Of a stretch of DNA of 64,000 nt, positions 43,600 through 54,329 are shown in pieces; the first letter of the stretch is position 1; every line of letters starts with the position of its first letter. A model generated the notes under the pieces. The model worked only from the letters and a program-made list of their open reading frames with translations. It ran no database searches and had not been told where the DNA came from. Source of the stretch: Anisodus tanguticus (lineage: Eukaryota > Streptophyta > Magnoliopsida > Solanales > Solanaceae); assembly GCA_034509755.1 (NCBI GenBank), contig CM067545.1, positions 42,835,062 through 42,899,061 of the forward strand. The letters run 5' to 3'. Both the position numbers and the translations under genes were made by a program.

Positions 43600-44955
43600 A
43601 AAGGAAACTGATGGTGGCCAAGAAAATTCCTGGTACCTTGACAGTGGTGCAAGCTATCACATGTGTGGAAAAAAAGACATGTTCGTGGAGCTAGACGAGT
43701 CAGTAAGCGGAAATGTTTCGTTTGGAGATAATTCCACAATAGTAGTGAAAAAGAGAGGTAACATCCTTATCTGTTTGAAAGATAGGAGACATCAGTTTAT
43801 TTCTAATGTCTGCTAGGTGCTCAATATGAAAAGTAACATCTTGAGTTTAGGACAACTGTTAGAGAAAGGCTATGATATTCATATGAAGGATTATAATATT
43901 TCTATAAAAGATGATAAGAATAACTTTATTGCTAAAGTGCCAATGTCAAAGAATAGAATGTTCCTAATCAACATACAAAACGATGTTGCAAAGAGCCTGA
44001 AAGTTTGCCACAGAGATACATCATGGCTCTGGCATCTTCGATTTGGGCATCTCAATTTTGGAGGTCTAGAGCTGCTATCTAAGAAGGAGATGGTGAAGGG
44101 ACTACCTCGCATCAACCATCCTGACCAGCTTTGTGAAGGGTGTCTAGTTGGGAAGTAATTCAGGAAAAACTTTCCAAATGAGTCAGAGTCAAGAGACAAG
44201 AAGCCATTCGAGCTCATCCATACTGACGTGTGTGGTCCGATCAAGCCTAGCTCTCTCGGTAACAATAACTATTTTCTTCTCTTCATTGATGAATTTTCAA
44301 GAAAAACCTAGGTATATTTCTTAAAACAGAAGTCAGAAGTTTTTGAAGTTTTCAAAAAGTTCAAAGCTATAGTGGAGAGAGAAAATGGTAGAAAGATCAA
44401 AGCCATGAGATCCGACCGATGTGGAGAATTTACTTCCAGGGAGTTTCAAGAGTTTTGTGAAGCAAATGGAATTCGTCGACCAATAACAGTTCCTAGATCC
44501 CCCAGCAAAATGGCATGGCAGAAATAAAGAACAGAACAATACTCGACATGGAACGAAGCATGCTCAAAAGCAAGAAACTTCCCAAGGAGTTTTGGGCTGA
44601 AGCAGTAGCGTGTGAAGTCTACTTGTCAAATCGATCTCCAACAAAAATTGTATGGGGAAAGACACCGCAAGAGGCATGGAGTGGAAGAAAGCCTGAAATT
44701 TCCCACCTGAGAACCTTTGGAAGTATAGCCCATGTTCATGTACCAAACGAGAGAAGAATGAAGATTGATGATAAAAGCAAGAGCTTTATCTTCATCGGCT
44801 ATGATGCTAATTCAAAGGGCTACAAGTTGTACAATCCAGACAATAAGAAGATTGTGATTAGTCGAGATGTGGTATTCAATGAAGAAGGAGAATGGGATTT
44901 TAATTCTCATGTAGATGATTTCAATTTCATTCCTCAGTTTGAAGAAGATGAGTAA
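43600..44955 (+). pseudogene. Protease and integrase of copia D, broken
   Basis: WYLDSGASYHMCG (about 43630) is the protease active site. GAG-pre-integrase follows (43817-44158: SWLWHLRFGHLNFGGLELL, CEGCLVGK). The integrase core has PFELIHTDVCGPIKP and RSDRCGEFTSREFQEFC; the second motif is usually S-D-R-G-G-E-F, so Gly to Cys is a substitution here. Frame shifts near 44510 and continues with MAEIKNRTILDMERSML and SHLRTFGSIAHVHVPNERR to 44955. Stops at 44156-44158 and about 44308 disrupt it. Confidence 0.83.
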
Positions 44956-45174
44956 ATAATGAGGGAGCAACTAGGTGAACCTCAACAAGATCTTGCAACT
45001 CCACCCACTTCACCAACATCAACCATTCAAGGGGACTCATCACTTTCGTCATCGTCAAGTGGGAGTCAAAGTGAAAGAGTAGTGCAATTTACAAGAAGCC
45101 TTAGAGATCTCAATGAGGTAACTGAATGACAAGATAATCTTACATTATTTTGTCTATTTGTCGATTGTGAACCA

Positions 45175-46650
45175 GTGAGCTTTCAAGAAGCAGTACAAGA
45201 AAATAAGTGGAGAGATGCGATGGACGAAGAAATCAAGTTCATCAAGAAGAATGACACATGGAAACTTACCTCACTTCCCAAGGGACATAAGGCGATAGGT
45301 GTCAAATGGGTGTACAACATAAAGCAAAATGCTAAAGGAGAGATTGAAAGGCATAAGGCGGGGCTAGTTGCTAAAGGCTATAGTCAAAAGACTGGAATTG
45401 ACTATGATGAGTTATTTGCTCCTGTTGCTCGATTGGAGACTATCAGACTAATCACTTCTTTGGCAGCTCAAAAAAAGTTGGAGTTACAACAGATGGATGT
45501 AAAGTCTGCCTTCCTAAATGGAGTTCTTGAAGAAGAAGTCTATATTCAGCAACCATCAGGCTACAAAGTCAAAGGCCACGAAGACAAGGTGTGAAGTTGA
45601 AGAAGGCTCTTTACGGGAAAAAACAAGCACCAAGGGTATGAAATAGCCGAATCGACAAGTACTTCCAAGAAAATGGCTTCAACAAATGTCCCTACGAGCA
45701 TGCTCTATATATCAAGATCAAAGATGGAGATATTTTGATCGTGTGCCTCTACGTGGACGATTTGATCTTCACCGGAAGCAACCCAAGCATGTTCAATGAG
45801 TTCAAGGAAGTAATGATGAAAGAATTAGAGATGACAGATATGGGGCTCATGATGTACTATCTTGGCATTGAAGTTAAGCAACAAAATGAAAGAATTTTTA
45901 TTTCACAGGAAAGCTATGCAAAGGAGATCTTGAAGAAGTTCAAGATGGAGAACTGTAAGCCGATAAGCACACCGAAGGAATACAAAATCAAGATGTCCAA
46001 ACATGAATAAAATGAAAGTGTAGATCCAACATTCTTCAAAAGTTTGGTGGGACGTCTTCGATATCTAACTTACACGAGGCCCGATATTCTTCACGCAGTT
46101 GGATTGGTTAGTCGCTACATGGAATCTCCAACAACCACCCATTTTAAAGTCGCAAAGAGAATTCTTCGCTATCTGAAAGGTACAATTGACTTTGGCTTGT
46201 TCTATTCAGTTTCTAATGATTACAATCTTGTTGGATATAGCGATACTGATTGGGGTGGAGACATAGATAATCGAAGGAGCACTACTAGATTCGTATTTTT
46301 CATAGGAGATACTGCTTTCACATGGATGTCAAAGAAACAACCGATTGTCATATTGTCCACCGGTGAAGCGGAATATTTTGCTGCTATCTCATGCGTTTGT
46401 CATACAGGTTTGTGTCGACAACAAGTCAGCCATTGCCTTAGCAAATAATCTAGTATTCCATGATCGAAGCAAGCACATCGATATTCGCTACCACTATATA
46501 AGGGAGTGTGTTGCAACAAAGGATGTGCAAGTTGAATATGTGAAGTCACAAGATCAAGTTGTCGATATTTTTACCAAGCTACTGACAAACGAAGACCTCA
46601 TAAGATTCAGGAACTTACTAGGAGTCACAAGATCAAGTTTAAGGGGGGGG
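45175..46650 (+). pseudogene. Reverse transcriptase and RNase H of copia D, broken
   Basis: RT begins FQEAVQENKWRDAMDEEIK and keeps VKWVYNIKQNAKGEIERHKA, QQMDVKSAFLNGVLEEEVYI and the active site CLYVDDLIFTGSN (about 45745-45780). RNase H follows (46044-46448: YSDTDWGGDIDNRRSTTRF, LSTGEAEYFAAISCVCH) and, in another frame, DNKSAIALANNLVFHDRSKH. Frameshifts lie near 45594 and 46420, with a stop at 46008-46010. Confidence 0.86.
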
Positions 46651-46653
46651 GGG

Positions 46654-47089
46654 TGTTGGATTATAAACTTGATCCATTGTGGGAGCCCAAACCCAAACTT
46701 AATCAAATTGGAGTCCAAGTCCATAATTAAGGTCTAGAACTACAAGCCTTCTATCTAGAATCTTCTAGGGTGTGGTAATTATGCATGTGAATCATTTGGT
46801 AATTTAAAATATTGTTAGAAGGATAGAGAATAATGGAGAAGAATGAGGTGTATCGTTATTGTAATTTTTGATTAGCTTATTTGTGTGGTGTAGGATTGTT
46901 CTTAAGTAGTATAAATACCCCTCCCCATTTTAGTTTAGGTATCAAGAAAAATTAAGAGCTTCTAAGTGAGTGAAGAATCAAAGTCTTATAAGAGTGAGTT
47001 GTAGTATCTTGTTGTTGAGTGAGAGTGCTCTTGTAATATTTGTTTGAGTTTGAATAAAAGTTATTTGTGAGAGTGTTTCATTTCCAACA
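46654..47089 (+). repeat. 3' LTR of copia D
   Basis: Starts tgttggattataaacttgat directly after the polypurine tract and ends catttccaaca, so its ends are the inverted hexamers TGTTGG/CCAACA. About 436 bp. The region near 46900-46940 (gtagtataaatacccctccc) has a TATA-like word and is a likely LTR promoter. Confidence 0.82.
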
Positions 47090-47960
47090 GATTCTAGGGG
47101 GCCCTTCGATAATCAACACAATCGATGTGAAAATGTTTTCTCAATAGCTTGGAGGTCGAGCGAAGCCCTAGTGGTAATCCCAAAAACGTTTAGGATGCCA
47201 GATATGGAAAAACATGATGGTACATCTGATCGAAAAATATCACATCATGGTTACACAATCGGGATCAAGGGAATTGATCTCACACAGTTTGAGACATAAT
47301 TTGTGCTGGTTAAGAAATTCTTGGAAACCCTCACAAGAGGGATATTGTTATTACTCACTTCTACCATGAAATTCCATTAGATCATCTGCAGAATTAGTTG
47401 ATGCCTTCATAAAGCTCATACCAGATCTGAAATGCTAAAGAAATGGGTAGAAGACATCTTTGCAATCAAGCAAAGGCTAGATGAGTTACTCTACAATTTA
47501 TGGACCAGTTCCATAGTGAAAGAATGATACTACCAAAGGTCTCAAAAAAATTAAGTTGTAATGGCCTTCACGGATAATTTGAACATCAACAGTTTAGAAG
47601 CTACATAGAAACACAATGAAAGTTTAAGATAGTTTCATTTTACAACTTAGAATGACGTGTATAACTGGTACAACACCAAACTTTTGGTGGAAGAGGATTT
47701 GAACTCCTTAGTTATCATCTCCAACATAATAGATAGTCGGCATGAGGATCGTCCAGAGCGCTCATCCAGACGTTCGTAGATGAATGAAAGAATTCAACAA
47801 ACTGCTACAAGTCATACCGAAGTTCATTGCATAAGGTACTTGGAAGGAGAGGGGAGACTAGTCGAGATAGTACAATGCCTGGTCGAAGAGAGAAATTGGC
47901 CAAATAGAGATTTGGGTTCTCCTTAGTTAGCTGACCACCTTTTCGTGATTACAACATTTG
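47090..47960 (+). pseudogene. Decayed Ty3/gypsy gag remnant
   Basis: Across several frames one can read MPDMEKHDGTSD, then residues like SLVDAFIKL, KKWVEDIFAIKQRLDELLYN and VVMAFTDNLNINSLEA. These follow the order of Retrotrans_gag domains in plant Ty3/gypsy elements of the Ogre/Tat kind, where ...VRQR..E.L..F... precedes the region before the zinc finger. After it comes DVYNWYNTKLLVEEDL, also typical. Frameshifts and stops are numerous and no LTR of its own is seen. Confidence 0.55.
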
Positions 47961-47989
47961 AGCTAGTTGCATAGATGAATGCTTGGTCG

Positions 47990-48125
47990 TAGGCTTCTCA
48001 TTTATGCAATATATATAGGTGGTTACAATTACAAACCTAATTGTCTAAGGATCTCTATTTTACCTAATTACACTAGAATAATAATTACAGATTATATGGA
48101 CAATATTTATTTATTCTTTATCACA
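47990..48125 (-). repeat. Partial 3' LTR of copia E
   Basis: Minus strand from 48125 reads tgtgataaagaataaataaa and later tatatatattgcataaatga. The latter resembles the end part of the copia A LTR (tatatattgtgaataatgaa). It ends near 47990 against the decayed gypsy gag. Confidence 0.5.
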
Positions 48126-48158
48126 CCCCCTCACTTGGAGCGGGAGGAGGCCAGACAC

Positions 48159-51079
48159 TCAGACTGGATCTGAAGTCAAGGAACAACTGCCGAGGAAGTC
48201 CCTTAGCAAATATATATGTGAATTGATAGGAAGAAGGATTATGTAACACCCGAACATGGCCCATAACAACCTTCTCACAAAAAAAATAAATATCCATCTC
48301 AATATGTTTGGTTGTTGATATTGAACCGGGTTATGAGACAAGTAAACATCAGATATGTTATCATAGTAGACAAGGATGCCTTTTGTAAGTGACAATGAAG
48401 CTCTAGAAGAAGGTTTCCGAGCCAGCAGATCTTGAAAATAACATTCGCAACGCCTCTATATTCTGCTTCTGCACTCGAACAGAAAAGCGTGGCTTGCCAT
48501 TTGGCAGACCACGAGATGAGATTATCACCCAAAAATAGATAGTAGCCGGAAGTAGAGCTACGTGTGTCCAGACAACTGCCCTAATCAACGTCTGTATAAG
48601 ATATCAGCCTGGTCGGTGCAGATGGATAAAGATGTAATCCGTAGTCAAGAGTACCCTTAACGTAACAAATGATACATCTAATAGAGGTAAAGTGAGGCTC
48701 CTTGTGAGCATGCATGAACGAACATACCTGCTGAATGACATAAGCAATATCGGGCCTAGTGAATGTATGATATTGAAGTGCACTAGCAAGACTCCTATAA
48801 AGAGAATGATCGAGCATCAGATCCCCGTCATCGACATTGAGTTGACTGGAGTGGGCATGATCTTGCAGTTTACCATTTTAGCCTTGTAAACAATTTCTTT
48901 GACATACATACGTTGACACAAGAACATTGCATTTTCGGATGTAGTCACTGAAATCCCCAAAAAATAACTCAACTTACCGAAGTTTGTTATAGCAAATTCA
49001 GATTTGAGCAGGGTAATGATCTCGTGTTTTAGCACATCAGATGAGCCAGTCAGAACAATATCATCCACATAGATCAAAAGGTATGCAGTGCCATTATCTC
49101 GATAAAAAATAAAAAGTGAATTATCACTTTAACTGCACACGAACCCGATCTGCATGATGAAAGTGGCAAAGCGCTCATACCAAGCCCTGGGGATTGTTTC
49201 AATCCATAGAGTGACTTTCGAAGACGACAGAAATACTAAGGAGCCTCTGGATGTACAAATCCAGGTCGTTGATGCATATATATGGTTTCTTTCAAATCCC
49301 CATGTAAGAACACATTTTTCACATCAAGTTGATGAATCGACCTATTTTTTTCTCATAGTTATGCTCAAAACAGCGCAAAAAGTGGTTGGTTTAACCACTG
49401 GACTGAAGGTCTCACCACAATAACTCCCTTTTGTTGCCCCGTGCCATTTTCCACAAGTCTCGCCTTATGACGTTCAATCTCACCACTATCTCTGAATTTG
49501 TGATGATATATCCATATGCAATGAATCACATTCACCCCCTTTGGTCTCAGGACAAGATCCTAAGTGCGCTGTGTAGTGAGCGCATTAAAATCCTCACGTA
49601 TGGCCATATTCGAATTCGGGTCAAGCTTGGCTAATTTTGAGTTTTTAGGTATAAGTGAGATTGTCTGAGTGGGGAGGTTAAAGTGGACTTTTGATTTGAA
49701 ACTCCCGTGCTGGGTACGGTTTTCCATATAGTGGGTCGGAAGCGGGACTATTTGGGTCATAGACAGTGGGGTGGTTTCAGGTAGTGGGGTGGTTTGGGAC
49801 ATGATATTTTCCGTTACTGATTGAGGGTGGGGCAGTGACTGATTATGGTGGGTGGTCGATGGGATTGGGGGTGAGGGAGTCGATGGGTGCTGAGGGGTAT
49901 CCAATGGTGGGGCAGTGGGCTGAGGAAGTGACGGGATAGGGGGGAGCGGTAGTCGTCGGGGGCTGGGGGTATTCGACGGTGGGGAAGTGGGCTGGGATAG
50001 TGACGGGACGGGATGGGTGACATGATGTATTGCGTTTCTAATAAGAGGGGACGTGTCCGGATCATTAAAGAATCCGTAATCAGGGACTTGAAATTTTTGG
50101 ATGTTTGCAAATGGGAAAATGTTCTCCTCAAATGTGACATAGCGAGAGACTAGGATTTTATTTGTGGACAAATCATAGCATAAGTACCCCTTATAGTTTG
50201 ACGGAAACCTAAGAAAATGGAAGGGGTAGTTCTAGGTGCTAATTTGTGAGGGGCCGTGGAGGCGAGATTCGGGTACCATAGACAACCAAAAATCCGAAAG
50301 TGATCATAAGAGGGGATTCGATGGAAGAGAATGTCGGTTGGAGTTTTATTTTAAAGTGTTCGTGTTGGTAATATATTAAGGATATATGCCGCCATGTGTA
50401 AGGCGCACACCCAAAAAGAAGGGGGGATAGAAGCATGAAAGAGCATAGTACGGATCTTATTGTTGATGGTGTGTAGGATTCTTTCAGCTTTACCATTTTG
50501 AGAGGTATGGGGAAAAAAAATTGAAACACCATGCCGTGGTCCGCACAAAATTTATTTAAGGGAAGGTTGTCAAACTCACGGTAGTTATCACATTGAAAAG
50601 TTTTGATGGTCTTTTCAAATTGGATTTTAACATATGCTTGAAATTCAAGAAAGATTGTGTAAACTTGGGACTTGTATTTTAGAGGATACACCCAAAGAAA
50701 GTGAGAGAAATCATCCCAAAATACCAAATAATATTTGTGACCTAGTTTGTTAGTAATGGAAAATGTCCATAAATCTGCATGAATAATATCAAAAGGAGAA
50801 AACATTACACTTAATAAAGATTGAAAATGAAGTCTACCATGCTTTCCTAAAGGACAAGAGTAGCAAGCGGGGGGTAAATTTGTCGTTATTACATTGAGTG
50901 AAATTCAGACTTCAAAGAAAATTGAAAACTGGTGCTTTCGGGTGTCCGAGTCTATTGTGCCAAGTGGATAGAGAGATGATAGCTAGAGAGGTTGGTGGAT
51001 TAACACTTGCAGCGGAATTGGATGAGATATGATATAGTTCCCCCACACTATTGCATCTCATAAGATTTGTCTCCGTATA
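48159..51079 (-). pseudogene. pol of copia E, broken
   Basis: From the right: NLMRCNSVGELYHIS and STWHNRLGHPKAPVFNFL (GAG-pre-integrase); integrase with FDIIHADLWTFS, FQCDNYREFD and QNGKAERILHT in a second frame (50548-50351). The normal Gly after Asn in the second motif is Tyr. The linker (50171-49560) is unusually rich in Pro/Ser/Thr. RT keeps YVDDIVLTGSSDVL (49077-48817) and RYLTFTRPDIAY-like residues (48817-48581). RNase H remnants lie at 48532-48159 (SSAEAEYRGVANVIFKICW). At least five frame changes. Confidence 0.86.
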
Positions 51080-53215
51080 TGTAACACGTCGTACTTTAGC
51101 TTTAGTATACATCGGGTTAAACACACATGAGTTTAATGGGATTGAGGTCATTCATGAAGTTATAGAAGATTCATATCAATGTTGAAGAGGTTACGCGAGA
51201 TTAGAGGTTAAATGAATTAGAGAAATAAGTTTTGTCAAAGTTCAGAAAATGGAGCAGGTTATAAAGACCGTACAGAATTTTGGCCATAGGATAAAGAGCT
51301 CAATGTATAAATGGGCGAAGTCCCAAAACAATTAAGGATTTAACAAGTGTGACGACGGGGGTTAATAATAATAGTTTGTATGTCCCAAAAGAGATTATGG
51401 ACTAATGCTATACCACATGATTATGATAATGAGTATGTGAAGTGTGTTAAAATGATTAGTATTCAAGTGAATAGAAATTAATTATGTGCGTAATTAATGA
51501 AATGTTGAAATAAAATAGGAGAGTACAAAATTAATTATGATTAATAAATAAGTGCTTTTCTTTGGCTGCCACATGGAATTAGTAAGACATGTGTCAAGCA
51601 CATAAAGTGCACAAATGACATATGGAAGAGAGAGAAGGTGCCAAGATTCCTTTACCAATTATCCTTTAAATTGTCACTACTTAATATATTACTTCATCCA
51701 ATATATATATACTAATATGTTTTGTATAAATTTACATTTTACATATGTTATCATTAAATTACATTCTCAAGAATTAACAAATGTATTGTATAAGACCATC
51801 TCGATGAACCTTAGTGGAAAGTTTAAAAAATGTTCCAAAAGAATGGATCATTTAGTGGTTGAATTTTGAGATATGGAAAACGAGGCCTCGCTTAGGAAAA
51901 TGTGGTATGCTGATGAGGTCCTTTAAGAGGGAATAAGGGGCCACACTGCTATTATTTTATTTAGAAAATTAGAAGAGCTTTGTCGAAAGTTATGGATGCT
52001 TTGAAGAAGGCCATCGAGGTGAAAGGGTAAAGGAGTAAAATTGATCTATTGTAGTTATAGAAAGATTTGCACTCAGGTATGTTAAGGCTAACTCTTCCTT
52101 CTTTGGCATGACCCATATGTAAACAAACGTAAATGAATGTCCGTCCAAAGTAACTCTACTCTTGAAAGCTTTGTATATGTCCTTCACTCTATTGAAGAAG
52201 TTTGTTAATTCATGTATATCTTGTCTTATTGACTCATAATGAAAGGTCTGTTTATATGTTAGTTCCATAATGTTAATCGGAGGTGCAAGGACCTTACGAA
52301 TATAAGCCAGGAGCAAGGATTCCGGAAAGTCACTCCGATAAACTCATAATGTCTTATTATCATTCATGCATTATATACATGTATAACCCTTTACCCTACA
52401 TGAGTTATATACGCTACTATACGGTATGGATTATATATATGTAGGGGATGTGAAAAGGGATACGACATTATATACACACCACCACCTGATCAACTGGTAT
52501 ATGATGATGTTTATGTCTACAGAGGCCGATATGATATGATGGGATGCCCAAAGAGGCTTGACGTCGTTATATACATATGTATATTTATGACCGGCATTAT
52601 GTATGTACAAACATGATACTTATGCATATTATGGCCCTCAAAGGCATTCAATATAGGTTGATTATTCTTGTCTCATTTTACTTTCATGTCTCTATTATCC
52701 TATTCTTCATGCCTGACATACTCGGTACATTATTAGTACTGACGTCCCTTTTGTCGGGGGACGCTGCGTTTCATACCCGCAGGCTCAGGTAGACAAGGCA
52801 ATGGTCCGCACTAGTAGGTTGCTGGTTCAACTGCTATTGGAGCACTCAACTTGTTCCAGAGTTGCAGTCTAGTCTTGGTATGATATTTTTGATATGCATA
52901 GGGGTATGACGGGGACCTGTCCCGACCTTATAATGTCACGTACACTGTAGAGGCTTGTAGACAGTTGTCCTGTGTATAGTAGTCGTGTATGGCCTTATCG
53001 GCCTTATTATGTATATATGCTTAGGTTGGGTTCTTCTGTTTGCAGGATTTTACGTAGCACCTTTTCAATTTATTATTTCTATGTGTCTGCAGGTTACCCC
53101 ATGACGGCCCTCGTGGCCCATGCTGAATTATGATTAGGTGGTAAATATATGATTAGTGGTACTCGGCAAATAAGGCCCAGGTGCACGTCATAGCCCTCCG
53201 GTTTGGGTCGTGACA
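51080..53215 (+). repeat. 5' LTR of the PHYB-carrying gypsy element
   Basis: Begins tgtaacacgtcgtactttag and ends gggtcgtgaca, just before a primer site. About 2.1 kb. It matches 59153-60960 over most of its first 1.8 kb, with indels: about 40 bp near 51590 are missing relative to the other copy, and about 30 bp near 52300 and 50 bp near 52440 are extra. It interrupts copia E exactly at 51080. Confidence 0.85.
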
Positions 53216-53219
53216 AACT

Positions 53220-53231
53220 TGGTATCAGAGC
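53220..53231 (+). promoter_or_regulatory. Primer-binding site of the gypsy element
   Basis: tggtatcagagc, an exact initiator tRNA-Met primer site, four bases after the LTR end. Confidence 0.9.
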
Positions 53232-53427
53232 AAGTCATTTCCTAGGGATGTCTATGAATCTTGTCCAGTAGAGTCTCGTTTATGGATGTGTAGCACATCA
53301 CACTTATAAACAAGAGTCTATAGGGCATTTAGGATTATATCTTTCCTTCATAATCTAGATCGTTCGATAGAGCTGAGTCATAAGAAAATTTATTCCTAAT
53401 CCTATTTTCCCGTTTGAAATTGTAGCG

Positions 53428-53930
53428 ATGTCTATGACGAGAAAGACCCCGGTTAGTAAGAGTGTGGATATGGCTGGTACGGGTTAGAGGGCTACAGATG
53501 TAGTGGACTCGTTGGAGATCATGGTTTCTATTGAGGAGGATCCATCCGAGGATCGATATGTGTCACCCGCTCGAACATTTTTAGTTCTGCCAACAGAAGA
53601 TGGGGTGAGGCGAGTTTCGACCTCTCCGAGGCCCTTAGTTTCAGTATCGGGCCCCGTTGATTGTGGTGTGAGTGGAGCAACATAGGGATTGGCATAGCCG
53701 GATTTCCCTCAGGCTCAATACCATGTCAGGGTATTTATTTCATTTATCGACACTAACTCTTCTGAGGTCCCGGATAGTCCACAGTCTTTGGATTCAGTTA
53801 ATTAGGGCTCGCTGGTGTATGTCACAAAATACACGGAGGAAGATGAGAGTAGTCAGGCTAAGAAGATGCGAGTAGTTGATAAGGATATGGGGGTTCCGCT
53901 TTAAAGTATGTCTGATCATGCTCATTGAAA
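53428..53930 (+). pseudogene. Gypsy gag N-terminus, remnant
   Basis: ATG at 53428 (MSMTRKTPVSKSVDMAGTG), then a stop at 53487-53489, then an open frame DSLEIMVSIEEDPSEDRY. The stretch resembles the gag start at 62716 (EIEVGLSVNTSSMLSIETDP, then SEN) in layout and in the words S-I-E-x-D-P-S-E. No zinc knuckle, protease or RT follows: the sequence passes through about 150 bp of unassigned DNA into the phytochrome fragment. Confidence 0.55.
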
Positions 53931-54329
53931 GGACCGAGGTAGGACAATATAGGTACATTAATTCATTTATTGAAATTGCTTATATATACACATTTTCATG
54001 AACCCAGAAAGCAACTTATTATTTGTTATAAGGTGACAAAGATAGATAAGACCTCGGGATTAAGACATCAAAACAAGTGAGCTGACAATTTTCGTAAGTC
54101 TTGAGAGGACTGAGAGCCTTATAATTGGAACTGAGGTTAGGACCCTTTTTACCCCTTCTAGCCCTGTCTTGCTAGAAAGAGCATTCGGGGCACGTGAGAT
54201 CATTTTACTCAATCCAATTTGGATTCATTCCAAGAATTCTGACAAGCCCTTTTAGGCTATTTTGCATAGGGTTGATGTTGGCATTGTCATTGGTTTGGAG
54301 CCTGCTAGAATAGAGGACCCTACTTTATC

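Larger units (their letters stand above)
43115..47089 (+). mobile_element. 5'-truncated Ty1/copia retrotransposon D
   Basis: The element starts inside gag (about 43115) and runs through protease, integrase, RT and RNase H to a G-rich polypurine tract (46641-46653) and a 3' LTR (46654-47089) with TGTTGG...CCAACA ends. The 5' LTR and the first part of gag are absent. The sequence type (LDSGASYHMCG protease, YVDDLIF RT) is closer to the Tork/Rider-like copia group than to elements A, B, C and E. Several stops are present. Confidence 0.87.
47990..51079 (-). mobile_element. Ty1/copia retrotransposon E (minus strand), truncated by a gypsy LTR
   Basis: Reading leftward from 51079: end of protease/GAG-pre-integrase, integrase, Pro-rich linker, RT, RNase H, polypurine tract (minus strand gtgagggggtg, 48126-48136) and the start of a 3' LTR (tgtgataaagaataaata from 48125). 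Its proteins closely resemble copia A. The right end stops abruptly at 51079, where the gypsy LTR begins; gag and the 5' LTR are not found in the window. The LTR is cut short near 47990. Confidence 0.85.

Noticed and set aside
43494..43739. Minus-strand open frame with Cys-rich residues
   Set aside because: Antisense to the copia D zinc-knuckle and protease region.
49154..49634. Plus-strand open frames within copia E
   Set aside because: They are antisense shadows of the RT and linker coding region.
53936..54084. Further phytochrome sequence upstream of 54085
   Set aside because: No frame gives recognisable phytochrome residues before about 54085.
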